Shown here: positions 25,249-33,690 of the stretch, piece by piece
How positions within the stretch are numbered: position 1 is the first letter of the stretch
How the letters are laid out: every line of letters starts with the position of its first letter
NCBI RefSeq assembly: GCF_010894405.1
Contig: NZ_JAAIYA010000011.1
Coordinates: forward strand, 248,001 to 312,000
Length of the DNA: 64,000 bases
DNA from: Pyxidicoccus caerfyrddinensis
Lineage (GTDB): Bacteria > Myxococcota > Myxococcia > Myxococcales > Myxococcaceae
Reading direction: 5' to 3'
Notes under the pieces: generated by a model
Told to the model about the DNA's origin: nothing
Seen by the model: only the letters and a program-made list of their open reading frames with translations
Databases searched by the model: none
Program-made: the position numbers and the translations under genes

Positions 25249-27281
25249 CACCTCCCACGCTGGGCAATACGACACCGGGCCGCGAGCTGAAGCGGCGCTT
25301 CCTGTGGCTGGGCCTCGCCATGTCCGTGGGCCTGGCCATGTTGTCCATCCAGCTCTACCGGCTGCAGATCATCCGGGGCGAGGAGTACTCCGCCAAGAGC
25401 GTGGCCAACTTCGTGAAGGAGGTGCGGCTGCGCGCCGACCGCGGCGTCATCAAGGACGCGCGCGGCACCATCCTCGTGGACAGCCGTCCGTCCTTCGACG
25501 CCTTCGTCACGCCCGCCTTCTGCCCGGACTGCTTCGAGCAGGTGATTCCGCGCCTCGCGGAGCTGCTCCAGTGGGACGCCGACCAGCGCAAGAAGGTGGA
25601 GGACACGGTGCGCATGGGGCGCCGCAATGCGCCCTTCCAGCCGGTGCCGGTGCGCGTGGACCTCACGCGTGACGAGTACGACCGGCTCGCCGCCCGCCGC
25701 GACATCCTCGACGGTGTCGAAGTGGCGCCCGTCCCGCACCGCTTCTACCGGACCAACACGGTGCTGTCGCACGTGCTGGGCTACATGAATGAAATCACCC
25801 AGGAGGAGCTGGAGCGGCTCGGCGCCGACGGCGCGAAGTACGCCCTGGGGGACTACATCGGCCGGCGCGGGCTGGAGCGCTACTTCGAGCAGCGGCTGCG
25901 CGGCACGGACGGCGTGCGCAAGGAAGTGGTGAACGCGCGCGGCCAGACGATTGAAGAGCTCAACATCAAGCTGGGCGACAACGCCGTGGTGCCGCCCCTC
26001 GCGGGCAGCAACCTGGTGCTCTCCATCGACATGCGCCTCCAAGAAGAGGCGGAGCGGGCCTTCCCGGGCGTGACGGGCGCGGTGGTGGCCATCGACGTCA
26101 ACACCGGCTTCATCAAGGCGCTGGTGTCCCGGCCGGGCTTCGACCCCAACCTGCTCACCGGCCGCGTGACGCCGGCGCAGATGGCGCTGCTGTCCAGGGA
26201 CCCCCTGGAGCCGATGATCAACCGCGTGGCGGCCGAGCACTACAGCCCGGGCTCCACGTTCAAGGTCGTCACCCAGCTGGCCGCGTACAAGTCGGGCGTC
26301 TTCCGCCCGGAGACGTCGGTGATGTGCCCCGGCGGCTACCGGCTGGGCGCGCGCGTGTGGCGCTGCCACAAGGACAGCGGCCACGGGCACATGGACGGCT
26401 ACAACGCGATGAAGACGTCCTGCGACACCTGGTTCTACAAGGTGGCGGACACCATCGGCCTGGACCCGATTGGAGAGATGGGCAAGTCGCTGGGCCTGGG
26501 CTCCCCCACGGGCATCGACGTGGTGGCCGAGGTGCCGGGCATCATGCCGACCAGCGCGTACCACGACAAGGCGTCACCCGGCGGCTACACCAAGGGCATG
26601 GCGCTCAACAGCGCCATCGGCCAGGGCGACGACAACGTGACGCCGCTGCAGCTCGCGCTCGTGTACGCGGCCATCGCCAACGGCGGCACGCTGTTCAAGC
26701 CGCAGCTGGTGCAGCGGCTGGAGAACCTGGACGGCGAAGTCGTGGAGGAGTTCAAGCCCGAGGTGGTTCGCCGGGTGGACATCCCGGCCGCGCACCGGAA
26801 GGCCGTGATTGAGGGTCTGGTGAAGGTGGCCCAGGAGGCGGGCGGTACCGCGTACCGCGCGCGCATGGCGGGCATCCGGGACAAGGACATGCAGGTGGCG
26901 GCCAAGACGGGCACCGCACAGGTGGCCCGGCTGGGAACGGTGCGCGTGAAGACGCAGCAGATGAGCTTCTTCGAGCGAGACCACGCCTGGTTCGCGGGCT
27001 TCGCCCCGGCGGACAAGCCCGAGCTGGCGATTGTCGTGCTCAACGAGCACGGCGGCCACGGCGGCGCGGACGCGGCGCCCACGGCCATGGCCGTCATCCA
27101 GAAGTACTTCGATTTGAAGAAGCAGGACGCGACGGCGCCGCCGCCGCGTCCCAACCAGCCCTACACGCCGTCCCTGTCGCGCGCGCCGAGTTCCGACGAG
27201 GCGGCGCTGACGCGGGGCGTACTGCCACCGGCGAACCTGCCGGGTGACGACGAGGACGTGACACGTGCAACTCCGGATTGA
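25245..27281 (+). CDS. mrdA: Penicillin-binding protein 2 (elongation transpeptidase)
   Basis: Cross-links peptidoglycan during elongation, in complex with RodA. The 678-residue class B PBP has one N-terminal membrane helix (LGLAMSVGLAMLSIQLYRLQII), the pedestal domain (about 60-300), and a transpeptidase domain with active-site serine in PGSTFKV (Ser337), the SxN-type motif SCD in MKTSCDTWFYK, and KTGTAQ (Lys554). A Pro-rich tail ends the protein. GTG 25245 overlaps the mreD stop (GTGA). Its last 17 bases overlap the rodA start. Naming rests on the RodA neighbour and on the typical PBP2 SCD motif. Confidence 0.95.
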   Translation: MTPPTLGNTTPGRELKRRFLWLGLAMSVGLAMLSIQLYRLQIIRGEEYSAKSVANFVKEVRLRADRGVIKDARGTILVDSRPSFDAFVTPAFCPDCFEQVIPRLAELLQWDADQRKKVEDTVRMGRRNAPFQPVPVRVDLTRDEYDRLAARRDILDGVEVAPVPHRFYRTNTVLSHVLGYMNEITQEELERLGADGAKYALGDYIGRRGLERYFEQRLRGTDGVRKEVVNARGQTIEELNIKLGDNAVVPPLAGSNLVLSIDMRLQEEAERAFPGVTGAVVAIDVNTGFIKALVSRPGFDPNLLTGRVTPAQMALLSRDPLEPMINRVAAEHYSPGSTFKVVTQLAAYKSGVFRPETSVMCPGGYRLGARVWRCHKDSGHGHMDGYNAMKTSCDTWFYKVADTIGLDPIGEMGKSLGLGSPTGIDVVAEVPGIMPTSAYHDKASPGGYTKGMALNSAIGQGDDNVTPLQLALVYAAIANGGTLFKPQLVQRLENLDGEVVEEFKPEVVRRVDIPAAHRKAVIEGLVKVAQEAGGTAYRARMAGIRDKDMQVAAKTGTAQVARLGTVRVKTQQMSFFERDHAWFAGFAPADKPELAIVVLNEHGGHGGADAAPTAMAVIQKYFDLKKQDATAPPPRPNQPYTPSLSRAPSSDEAALTRGVLPPANLPGDDEDVTRATPD

Positions 27282-28416
27282 GCGGCGGATGGTGCCCCAC
27301 ATCCCCTGGGGCCTCATCATCTGCGTGCTGGGGGTGTGCCTGCTGGGCATCTGGAACCTGGCCTCGGCCTCGCGCCCGCCGCTCGCGCCCGTCTGGTCCA
27401 GCCAGGCGCTGTACCTGGGACTGGGCATGCTGGCGGTGCTGGTGGTGTGCCTGGTGGACTACCGCTGGATTCAGCGCATGGCGCTGCCCATCTACGTCGC
27501 CAACATCGTGGCGCTGCTCGCCCTGCGCGTCATCGGCCACACCGCCAAGGGCGCCGAGAGCTGGTTCGTCATCGGTCCGTTCCGCCTGCAGCCGGCGGAG
27601 TTCATGAAGATTGGCGTGGTGCTGATGCTGGCCAAGGTCTACCACGACGACTTCCGGCCCAACGAGCCGTCCTATGGACTGGTGCGGCTGTGGAAGCCGC
27701 TCGTCGTGGTGGGCGTGCCCTTCGTGCTGGTGCTGGTGCAGCCGGACCTGGGCACCGCGCTGATGATTGGCCTGTCCTCGCTCACCGTCATCCTGTTCGG
27801 GAAGGTGCGCTGGTACCTGGTGGCCACGCTGATGGCGGGCATCCTCGCGGGCGCCATCATCATCTGGAACGACTACATCCGCGAGGTGCCGGAGCCGCGG
27901 CCCACCATCGTCCGGCACTACCTGAAGAAGCACCAGAGCCAGCGCATCTCCGGGTGGTTGGACCCGGAGGCGGACCTGCGCGGCAGCGGCTACCATGCGG
28001 CGCAGTCGAAAATCGCGGTGGGCTCGGGCGGCGTCTCCGGCAAGGGCTGGCGCGAGGGCACCCAGACGGGCCTGCGCTTCCTGCCCGAGCAGCACACGGA
28101 CTTCATCTTCTCCGTGTGGGCGGAGGAGCACGGCTTCGTGATGTGCGCGTTGCTCCTGGTACTCTATGGCGCCATCTTCATCTTCGGCCTGGGGGTGGGC
28201 TTCAGCGCCCGGGACAGGTTCGGCGCCTTCGTCGCGGTGGGCGTGGTGGCCATGCTGTTCTGGCAGGTGTTCGAGAACATCGGCATGGTGATTGGCATGC
28301 TCCCGGTGACGGGTATCACCCTCCCGCTGATGAGCTACGGAGGCTCCTCCATGCTGTCCGTCATGCTCAGCATCGGCCTGCTGGTGAACATCAGCATGCG
28401 CCGTCACATGTTCTGA
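27265..28416 (+). CDS. rodA: Rod shape-determining glycosyltransferase RodA
   Basis: SEDS-family peptidoglycan polymerase working with PBP2. The 383-residue protein has about ten membrane segments and the SEDS hallmarks RLQPAEFMKIG, LVQPDLGTALMIG, LPEQHTDFIFSVWAEEHGF and TGITLPLMSYGGSS. GTG 27265, with GAGGA about nine bases upstream, is chosen; ATG 27289 would drop eight residues of the cytoplasmic N-terminus. It overlaps the PBP2 gene by 17 bases, completing the mreC-mreD-mrdA-rodA operon. Confidence 0.95.
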   Translation: MQLRIERRMVPHIPWGLIICVLGVCLLGIWNLASASRPPLAPVWSSQALYLGLGMLAVLVVCLVDYRWIQRMALPIYVANIVALLALRVIGHTAKGAESWFVIGPFRLQPAEFMKIGVVLMLAKVYHDDFRPNEPSYGLVRLWKPLVVVGVPFVLVLVQPDLGTALMIGLSSLTVILFGKVRWYLVATLMAGILAGAIIIWNDYIREVPEPRPTIVRHYLKKHQSQRISGWLDPEADLRGSGYHAAQSKIAVGSGGVSGKGWREGTQTGLRFLPEQHTDFIFSVWAEEHGFVMCALLLVLYGAIFIFGLGVGFSARDRFGAFVAVGVVAMLFWQVFENIGMVIGMLPVTGITLPLMSYGGSSMLSVMLSIGLLVNISMRRHMF

Positions 28417-28451
28417 GCCTTGCAGCCGCGTCTCACCCGGCCGGTGTGTGG

Positions 28452-28479
28452 CCCGCCTGAAATTCAACTTCCAGGCGGG
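28452..28479 (+). terminator. Hairpin after rodA
   Basis: CCCGCCTG and CAGGCGGG form an eight-base-pair stem around a 12-base loop, 36 bases past the rodA stop and before the PilZ gene. It lacks a T-tract, so it may only be a partial or Rho-assisted terminator. Confidence 0.35.
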
Positions 28480-28514
28480 AAGGCGGTAGCGTTCGGGGCA
28501 GGTGGAGGTCGCGC

Positions 28515-29144
28515 ATGCAGAGGAAGGTCGCCCAGAAGGGCAGTGTGACGGTTCGCGCGCCGGTGTCCGAGGCGCCGGAAGTGGTGAAGGACCCGCGCCC
28601 TGTGGGAGGCGCCCTGGAGGCGCGCCGGCCGGCCGCGCCCATCATCGAGATGAACCAGGGTGAAGCCGAGCACCGGCAGTTCCCCCGCGCGCAACTGGCC
28701 ACGCGCTTCGAGGTGTGGGTGGACGGTGACGGCGGGCGGCGCTTCGCCGCGAGCTTCACGTCCGTCAACGTCAGCGTCAGCGGGGCCTTCCTGGGGAGCA
28801 CCTTCTACCTGCCGCTGGGCACGGTGCTGGGCGTGAGCTTCTCGCTGGAGCCGGGGGCCGCGCCGGTGCAGGCGCGTGCGGAAATCGTCCGCGAGGAGCG
28901 CTCCAGCGGGCCCGAGGGCCGCAGCGGCTTCGGCATCCGCTTCATCGACTTCAGCGGGCAGACGGAGGTGGCGCTGGCACGCCTCTTCGTGGGCATGCGC
29001 CTGCGCGCCTTCGCGGAGGAATACCTGAAGTCACAGCGGGCCCGCTCACTGCCCAACGAGCTGGAGCGCGTGGTGGACGTCCTGGCCGCCTGGGAATTGC
29101 TCAAGGCCACCACTTCCGCCGCGGATCCCTGGCAGGGCGGGTAG
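28515..29144 (+). CDS. PilZ domain protein
   Basis: PilZ domains bind cyclic di-GMP. The 209-residue cytoplasmic protein has an unstructured N-terminus of about 50 residues, then the PilZ signature: RQFPRAQL (RxxxR position, about residues 54-61) and NVSVSGAF (the D/NxSxxG position, about 83-90), and later strands (GFGIRFIDFSG). A helical C-terminal tail of about 50 residues follows. GGAGG precedes ATG 28515 by about seven bases. The substitution of Asn for Asp in NxSxxG is common and compatible with binding. The partner is unknown; many myxobacterial PilZ proteins affect motility or polysaccharide. Confidence 0.88.
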   Translation: MQRKVAQKGSVTVRAPVSEAPEVVKDPRPVGGALEARRPAAPIIEMNQGEAEHRQFPRAQLATRFEVWVDGDGGRRFAASFTSVNVSVSGAFLGSTFYLPLGTVLGVSFSLEPGAAPVQARAEIVREERSSGPEGRSGFGIRFIDFSGQTEVALARLFVGMRLRAFAEEYLKSQRARSLPNELERVVDVLAAWELLKATTSAADPWQGG

Positions 29145-29153
29145 TGCCTGGCT

Positions 29154-29182
29154 TGTCACTTCGGTGAGCATGGAAAGTGACA
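29154..29182. repeat. 29-base dyad TGTCACTT-N13-AAGTGACA
   Basis: Perfect eight-base inverted repeat with 13-base spacer in the convergent gap between the PilZ and AT-hook genes. The outer six bases match the dyad at 45865 in both sequence and spacing. No T-tract follows on either strand. Confidence 0.6.
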
Positions 29183-29190
29183 GTGATACA

Positions 29191-29211
29191 GGTATTGCCG
29201 TCTGGAATACC
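29191..29211. repeat. Second dyad GGTATT-N9-AATACC
   Basis: Six-base inverted repeat nine bases after the TGTCAC dyad. It is AT-richer than its surroundings. Function is unknown; a regulator site or weak RNA hairpin is possible. Confidence 0.4.
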
Positions 29212-29300
29212 CTGGCGCACGCGAGGGGTGTGGGGAGCGCCGGGGGCGTGACACATGCGGCTCGCCCAGGGCCGTGGGCGTGAACCGCGAGCGTCATGAA

Positions 29301-29636
29301 TCAGGCCTGCTTGCCGCCCGACAGCTGCTTGCGACGCTCCGCCTGGTAGTGCGCCGAGCACAGCCCCTTCGAGCGCTGCTCACGCGTACATCCATCCACG
29401 ATGCAGCGGCGGTCCGCCGACACCATGTTTCCGCCCGCCAGCACCTTGGGCGGACGGCCGCGGCGGCGGCTCGCCGTCATCGTGTTGTGACTTGCGCCAT
29501 TGCCACCCAGTGACGGCATGCCCGTGTTCAGCGCACGCAGCATTCCCCGTCCGATGGCGTCTCCCAGGGCCTCCGCCCAGCCCACCATGGCTGGCGTCAG
29601 GGGGACGGTGGACAATTCTTTGCGAGGACGTGCCAT
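29301..29636 (-). CDS. AT-hook and zinc-finger-like small DNA-binding protein
   Basis: The 111-residue protein has a short helical N-terminal segment, a central AT-hook RRRGRPPK (with an extra RPRK near the N-terminus), and a C-terminal cysteine/histidine motif CIVDGCTREQRSKGLCSAHY (Cys-x4-Cys-x9-Cys-x2-His). The last motif resembles the zinc knuckle seen in some phage HNH nucleases and other small proteins; here no nuclease is present. Together they suggest an AT-rich-DNA-binding protein, possibly chromosomal-architectural or regulatory. It is divergent from the PPK2 gene, 99 bases away. Protein family is not one I recognise. Confidence 0.75.
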   Translation of the reverse strand: MARPRKELSTVPLTPAMVGWAEALGDAIGRGMLRALNTGMPSLGGNGASHNTMTASRRRGRPPKVLAGGNMVSADRRCIVDGCTREQRSKGLCSAHYQAERRKQLSGGKQA

Positions 29637-29684
29637 GAATACTCCAAGTGAAAACAGTTGGTGAAGACAAACACTGCTATGTGC

Positions 29685-29714
29685 CTATTTGGCGGTTGAA
29701 GTCATCGCTGTCAA
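29685..29714 (-). promoter_or_regulatory. Possible promoter upstream of the AT-hook gene
   Basis: A perfect TTGACA (-35) lies on the reverse strand at 29714-29709 within the AT-richer divergent gap. The -10 region near CAAATAG at 17-18 bases spacing is poor, so only the -35 match is solid. Confidence 0.3.
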
Positions 29715-29735
29715 TACAACCTTGGAGGGTCTGTC

Positions 29736-30518
29736 GTGACTCGTAAACGTTTTCAGAAAATTGATGACAAGACTGAACACGGATACGTATTTCCCGTAAG
29801 TCCTCGGGGGACGGTGTCACTGGGCGCGGTGGACCTGGGCGTCTCGGTGGAGGACGACGAGTCGTATGAGAAAGCGCTAAAAGTGCTCCAGGAGCGCGCG
29901 TTCGAGCTGCAGATCCAGACGTACCTGGCGAAGCGGCGGGCGGTGCTCGTCTTCGAGGGCTGGGACGCCTCGGGCAAGGGCGGCGTCATCCGCCGGCTGA
30001 CGTCGCTGATGGACCCGCGCGGCTACAAGGTGTGGCCCATCGGCGCGCCGTCGGAGGAGGAGAAGCGGCACCACTACCTGTGGCGCTTCTGGGCGAGGAC
30101 GCCGGGCGCGGGCGAGGTCTGCGTGTTCGACCGGAGCTGGTACGGCCGGGTGCTGGTGGAGCGGGTGGAAGGCTTCGCCCGGCCGGCCGAGTGGCGGCGC
30201 GCCTACGCTGAAATCAATGCCTTCGAGCGCATGCTCACCGACGACGGTGTGCTCATGGCGAAGTTCTTCGTCCACATCGACAAGCAGACGCAGCTCCAGC
30301 GCTTCCGCGCGCGGGAGAAGGACCCGAGCAAGCGCTACAAGCTGGGCCCGGACGACTGGCGCAACCGCTCGAAGTGGAAGAAGTACGAGGGCGCCATCCA
30401 GGACATGCTGGACCACACCCACCGGCCGGACGCGCCGTGGCACGTGGTGCCCGGCAACGACAAGCGCTACGCGCGGCTGGAGGTGCTGCGCCGCTGCGTG
30501 GAATTGCTGGAGGCTTGA
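29736..30518 (+). CDS. PPK2 family polyphosphate kinase
   Basis: Uses polyphosphate to phosphorylate nucleotides (NDP or NMP), or the reverse. The 260-residue protein has Walker A GWDASGKGG (residues 75-83), a lid-like region (KDPSKRYKLGPDDW), and Walker B FDRSWYGR. The PPK2 class (ADP/GDP versus AMP specificity) cannot be decided from motifs seen here. GTG 29736 follows GGAGGGT. The gene is divergent from the AT-hook gene and convergent with trxA. Confidence 0.9.
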   Translation: MTRKRFQKIDDKTEHGYVFPVSPRGTVSLGAVDLGVSVEDDESYEKALKVLQERAFELQIQTYLAKRRAVLVFEGWDASGKGGVIRRLTSLMDPRGYKVWPIGAPSEEEKRHHYLWRFWARTPGAGEVCVFDRSWYGRVLVERVEGFARPAEWRRAYAEINAFERMLTDDGVLMAKFFVHIDKQTQLQRFRAREKDPSKRYKLGPDDWRNRSKWKKYEGAIQDMLDHTHRPDAPWHVVPGNDKRYARLEVLRRCVELLEA

Positions 30519-30579
30519 GGAGTGGGGCGGCACGCGGGCGGGCAGGGGCCCTCCCGCGCGCACTGGCTCCGGACGACGA

Positions 30580-30909
30580 CTACAGCGCCTTCTTGAGCGC
30601 ATCCTCGATGCGGGCCTTGGGCACCGCGCCGACGATCTGCTCCACCACCTTGCCGCCCTTGAAGATGAGGAGCGTGGGGATGGAGCGGATGCCGTACTGC
30701 TGCGGGGTGTCCTGGTTCTCGTCGATGTTGAGCTTGGTGAACTTCACCTGGTCCTTGTACTGCGTGGCCAGGGAGTCGATGGCCGGGGCAATGGCCCGGC
30801 ACGGCGCGCACCATGTGGCCCAGAAGTCCACCAGCACGGGCTGCTGGGATTCCAGCACCTGTTGCGTGAAGTCACCGTCCCCGACGTTCGTCACATTGTC
30901 GCCAGCCAT
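30580..30909 (-). CDS. trxA: Thioredoxin
   Basis: Small cytoplasmic disulfide reductase, recycled by thioredoxin reductase. The 109-residue protein has the active site WCAPC (Cys34, Cys37), a variant of the usual WCGPC, the DFWATWC strand, and the conserved cis-proline in SIPTLLIF. AAGGAGA stands before ATG 30909, which fixes the start. It is encoded alone on the reverse strand. The Ala between the cysteines should raise the redox potential only slightly; this is family knowledge, not tested here. Confidence 0.95.
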   Translation of the reverse strand: MAGDNVTNVGDGDFTQQVLESQQPVLVDFWATWCAPCRAIAPAIDSLATQYKDQVKFTKLNIDENQDTPQQYGIRSIPTLLIFKGGKVVEQIVGAVPKARIEDALKKAL

Positions 30910-31093
30910 GATGTCTCCTTCGGGCCCACTTCCGGCCATTCGGCGCGTCGTCTAGTACGCGTCCGGTGGCCCTGCAAGAACGGGCGGGGCATCAGCCCAT
31001 CTGGCCGGACAGATGCGGATGGAACGGGGGCGTTTCAACCGGATTCCCCGAACGGCCCCCCGCGCCAGGGGAGGGTGGTGTAAGCTGGCGGGC

Positions 31094-31471
31094 GTGACGA
31101 AGCTCTTCCTGCCCCAGGCCCAGCTCGAGGAGTGGGCACTGGCGGACAAAGCAGACCTGCGCGAGGGCAAGCTGGTGGTGATGGCGGAGGGAGGTGTGTC
31201 CTTCCCCGTCACCCCCGCGGTGCACTTCGTCCAGCTCGTGTCGGGCGAGGACAGCCAGGGGCTGGTGGCCAGGGTGAAGACCGAGGAGCAGCTCGCCCGC
31301 CTGGGGGCCGAGCAGATGGCCGACTCGGTGCTGGTGGGGGACAACGCCTACGAGGTCGTCCCGGGGTATGTCACGGAGGTCGCCTCGGCGCCCCGTCCGG
31401 AAGGAGGAGCGAAGAAGCCCGACTCCGAGGCGGACCTGCTGGCCGCCTTCATCCTCAACAAGATGGGCTGA
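31094..31471 (+). CDS. Conserved small protein of unknown function
   Basis: A 125-residue cytoplasmic protein with beta-rich sequence (KLVVMAEGGVSFPVTPAVHFVQLV, VLVGDNAYEVVPGYVTEV) and an acidic C-terminal helix ending AAFILNKMG. No signal peptide or known motif. GTG 31094 is taken as start because sequence before it is basic and low in structure; there is no clear ribosome site. It precedes the haem operon by 69 bases on the same strand. Confidence 0.6.
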   Translation: MTKLFLPQAQLEEWALADKADLREGKLVVMAEGGVSFPVTPAVHFVQLVSGEDSQGLVARVKTEEQLARLGAEQMADSVLVGDNAYEVVPGYVTEVASAPRPEGGAKKPDSEADLLAAFILNKMG

Positions 31472-31540
31472 TTCGGCCCATCTTCCGACACGAGAAGCCG
31501 GGCTGAATCGTCCGGCTTCGGTGGTTAAGAGCCTGTGCCC

Positions 31541-32362
31541 ATGAGCCATACGCTCGTCTCACTCGCCTGCCACGCCTACGGCATCGCCGCCGTGGTCTAC
31601 CTCGCCTACCTGGTGCGCCAGAAAGAGGTGCTGGCCACCATCGGTCGCGTGCTGGTGGGCGGCGGGCTGGCGCTGCACGGCGTGGCCCTCTTCGAGCTGC
31701 TCGGCGTCCAGGAGGGCCGGCCGGTGGGACTGGCCCAGGGCTTCTCCGCGCTCGCCTTCCTGCTGCTCGCCATCTTCCTGGCGCTGGACGTGCGCTACAA
31801 GCGGCCCGTCATCGGCGCGTTCCTCACGCCGCTCGCGGTGACGGTGTTGATACCGGGCCTGTTGTTACATGGCGGCCAGTCGCCGCTGCCGCCGGGAGTC
31901 CGCCAGCCGCTCTTGCCGCTGCACATCACCCTCGCGCTGCTGGGGCTGGCGGCGTTCGCCGTCGCCGCGGGCGTGGGCGTCATGTACATCCTCATGGAGC
32001 GGCAGGTGAAGGCGAAGCGCTTCGGGCTGCTCTTCTCGCGCCTGCCCTCGCTGGAGTTCCTGGACACCCTCAACCGGCGGCTCGTGGTGTGGGGCTTCAT
32101 CGCGCTGTCGGTGACGCTGGCTACCGGGGCCTTCTTCGTCACCTCCACGCCGGAGCTGGGCTGGCATTGGGACGGCAAGTCGATTGCGACGGTGGTGGCG
32201 TGGGGCGTCTTCGCGGCGCTGGTGAATGCGCGCATCTTCGCGGGGTGGCGCGGGCGCCGGGTGGCGCTGCTCACCATGGCTGGCTTCTGCCTGGTGCTGG
32301 TGTCCTTCCTGTCCTCCTATGACCTGGCGGCGCCGACGGCCGCGGCCATGAGGTTGCCCTGA
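31541..32362 (+). CDS. CcsA/HemX-like cytochrome c assembly membrane protein
   Basis: Multi-pass membrane protein of the CcsA/HemX family, which moves or presents haem for cytochrome c maturation or modulates HemA. The 273-residue protein has about eight hydrophobic segments and a Trp-rich loop (WHWDGKS) similar to the WWD haem-binding motif, with conserved histidines (LPLHITLALLG). ATG 31541 is chosen over GTG 31535. It lies two bases before hemA and is the first gene of a hemX-hemA-hemC-hemD unit, which is the order found in several bacterial haem loci. Confidence 0.85.
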   Translation: MSHTLVSLACHAYGIAAVVYLAYLVRQKEVLATIGRVLVGGGLALHGVALFELLGVQEGRPVGLAQGFSALAFLLLAIFLALDVRYKRPVIGAFLTPLAVTVLIPGLLLHGGQSPLPPGVRQPLLPLHITLALLGLAAFAVAAGVGVMYILMERQVKAKRFGLLFSRLPSLEFLDTLNRRLVVWGFIALSVTLATGAFFVTSTPELGWHWDGKSIATVVAWGVFAALVNARIFAGWRGRRVALLTMAGFCLVLVSFLSSYDLAAPTAAAMRLP

Positions 32363-32364
32363 GT

Positions 32365-33690
32365 ATGGAGCTCATCTGCATCGGCCTGTCCCACCGGACG
32401 GCGCCCCTGGCGGTTCGTGAGCGGCTGGCCCTGTCCGAGTCCCGGCAGCTGGAGGTCGTCCAACGGCTGGCCCATGCGCCCGTGGAGGCCCTCTGGGTGT
32501 CCACCTGCAACCGCGTGGAGGTGTACCTCTCCGCGCCGGACGCAGCGCTCGCGCGCCAGCGCGTGGTGGCGGAGCTGCAGTCGCTGGGCGGCCCGGAGGC
32601 GCTGGATCACTTGTACGAGCACCGCGGGGAGAACGCGCTGGTGCACCTGTTCCGCGTCGCCGGCAGCCTGGACTCCATGGTGCTGGGCGAGGCCCAGATT
32701 CTCGGCCAGGTGAAGGACGCCTTCGAGCGCGGCCAGGGCGCGGGCGCGGTGCGGGGCGAGCTGACGCGCGCGTGCGCGGCGGCCTTCAGTTGCGCCAAGC
32801 GCGTGCGCACGGAGACGGCCATCGGCCGCGCGTCCACGTCCATGGCGGCCGCGGCGGTGCAGCTGGCGAGCAAGGTGTTCGACGGCCTGGGCGGCAAGAC
32901 GGTGCTGGTGGTGGGGGCGGGGGAGATGGGCGAACTGGCCGCGCGCCATCTGAAGGGGGCGGGCGCCACGAAGCTGTTCATCACCAACCGCACCCTGGCC
33001 CGCGCGGAAGCGCTGGCGGTGGAGGTGGGCGGCACGGCGCGGCCCTTCGAGGAGCTGTTCGCGCTGCTCGCCGCCGCGGACGTGGTGGTGTGCAGCACGG
33101 CGTCGCCGGTGCCCATCTTCACGAAGGAGAACGTCGGCGCGGTGGGCAGGGCGCGCAGGGGCCGGCCGCTGTTCATGGTGGACCTGGCGGTGCCGCGCGA
33201 CATCGACCCGGCCGTGGGCCAGCTGGACTGGGTGCACGCGTACGACGTGGACGACATCCAGAAGTTCGTCGCGGACAACGCCGCGGCGCGCGCCGAGGAG
33301 GCGCAGAAGGCGGGCGTGTTGGTGGCACAGGAGGTGGCCCGTTTCGTCAAGGAGCGCGCCCTGCGCGAGGGCACGCCGGTGCTGGCCCGCCTGCGCCAGC
33401 GCGCGGAGGCCATTGGCCGCGCCGAGGTGGAGCGCACGCTGAGTGCGCTCGGCGACGGTCTCAACGACAAGCAACGCAAGAGCATCGAGGCCATGGGGCG
33501 CGCCATCGTCAACAAGCTGCTGCATGAGCCCACCTCGCGCCTGCGCGCCGTGGGCCCGGAGGGCGAGGGCAACCGGCTGGCCGGCGCCGCCGCCGAGCTG
33601 TTCGGACTGCTGGAGGGAGAGGAGCCCGCCGACGCGGCCGCTCCCGCCTCGCTCCCCACCGCCCAGGCCGCCGCCACGGGGGCCAAGTGA
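32365..33690 (+). CDS. hemA: Glutamyl-tRNA reductase
   Basis: First committed step of C5 haem synthesis: reduces Glu-tRNA(Glu) to glutamate-1-semialdehyde with NADPH. The 441-residue protein shows the catalytic Cys48 in [31 protein letters not shown], the NADPH-binding [14 protein letters not shown], and the dimerisation domain. It follows the CcsA-like gene by two bases and its stop overlaps hemC (TGATG). The C-terminus has an Ala/Pro tail. Confidence 0.97.
   Translation: MELICIGLSHRTAPLAVRERLALSESRQLEVVQRLAHAPVEALWVSTCNRVEVYLSAPDAALARQRVVAELQSLGGPEALDHLYEHRGENALVHLFRVAGSLDSMVLGEAQILGQVKDAFERGQGAGAVRGELTRACAAAFSCAKRVRTETAIGRASTSMAAAAVQLASKVFDGLGGKTVLVVGAGEMGELAARHLKGAGATKLFITNRTLARAEALAVEVGGTARPFEELFALLAAADVVVCSTASPVPIFTKENVGAVGRARRGRPLFMVDLAVPRDIDPAVGQLDWVHAYDVDDIQKFVADNAAARAEEAQKAGVLVAQEVARFVKERALREGTPVLARLRQRAEAIGRAEVERTLSALGDGLNDKQRKSIEAMGRAIVNKLLHEPTSRLRAVGPEGEGNRLAGAAAELFGLLEGEEPADAAAPASLPTAQAAATGAK

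Noticed and set aside
29260-29300. Extension of the AT-hook gene or a second small gene in the convergent gap
   Set aside because: No start with ribosome site; only dyads were seen there.
30217-31083. Long forward frame opposite trxA
   Set aside because: It runs out of frame through PPK2 and across the thioredoxin gene, which has clear motifs and ribosome site.
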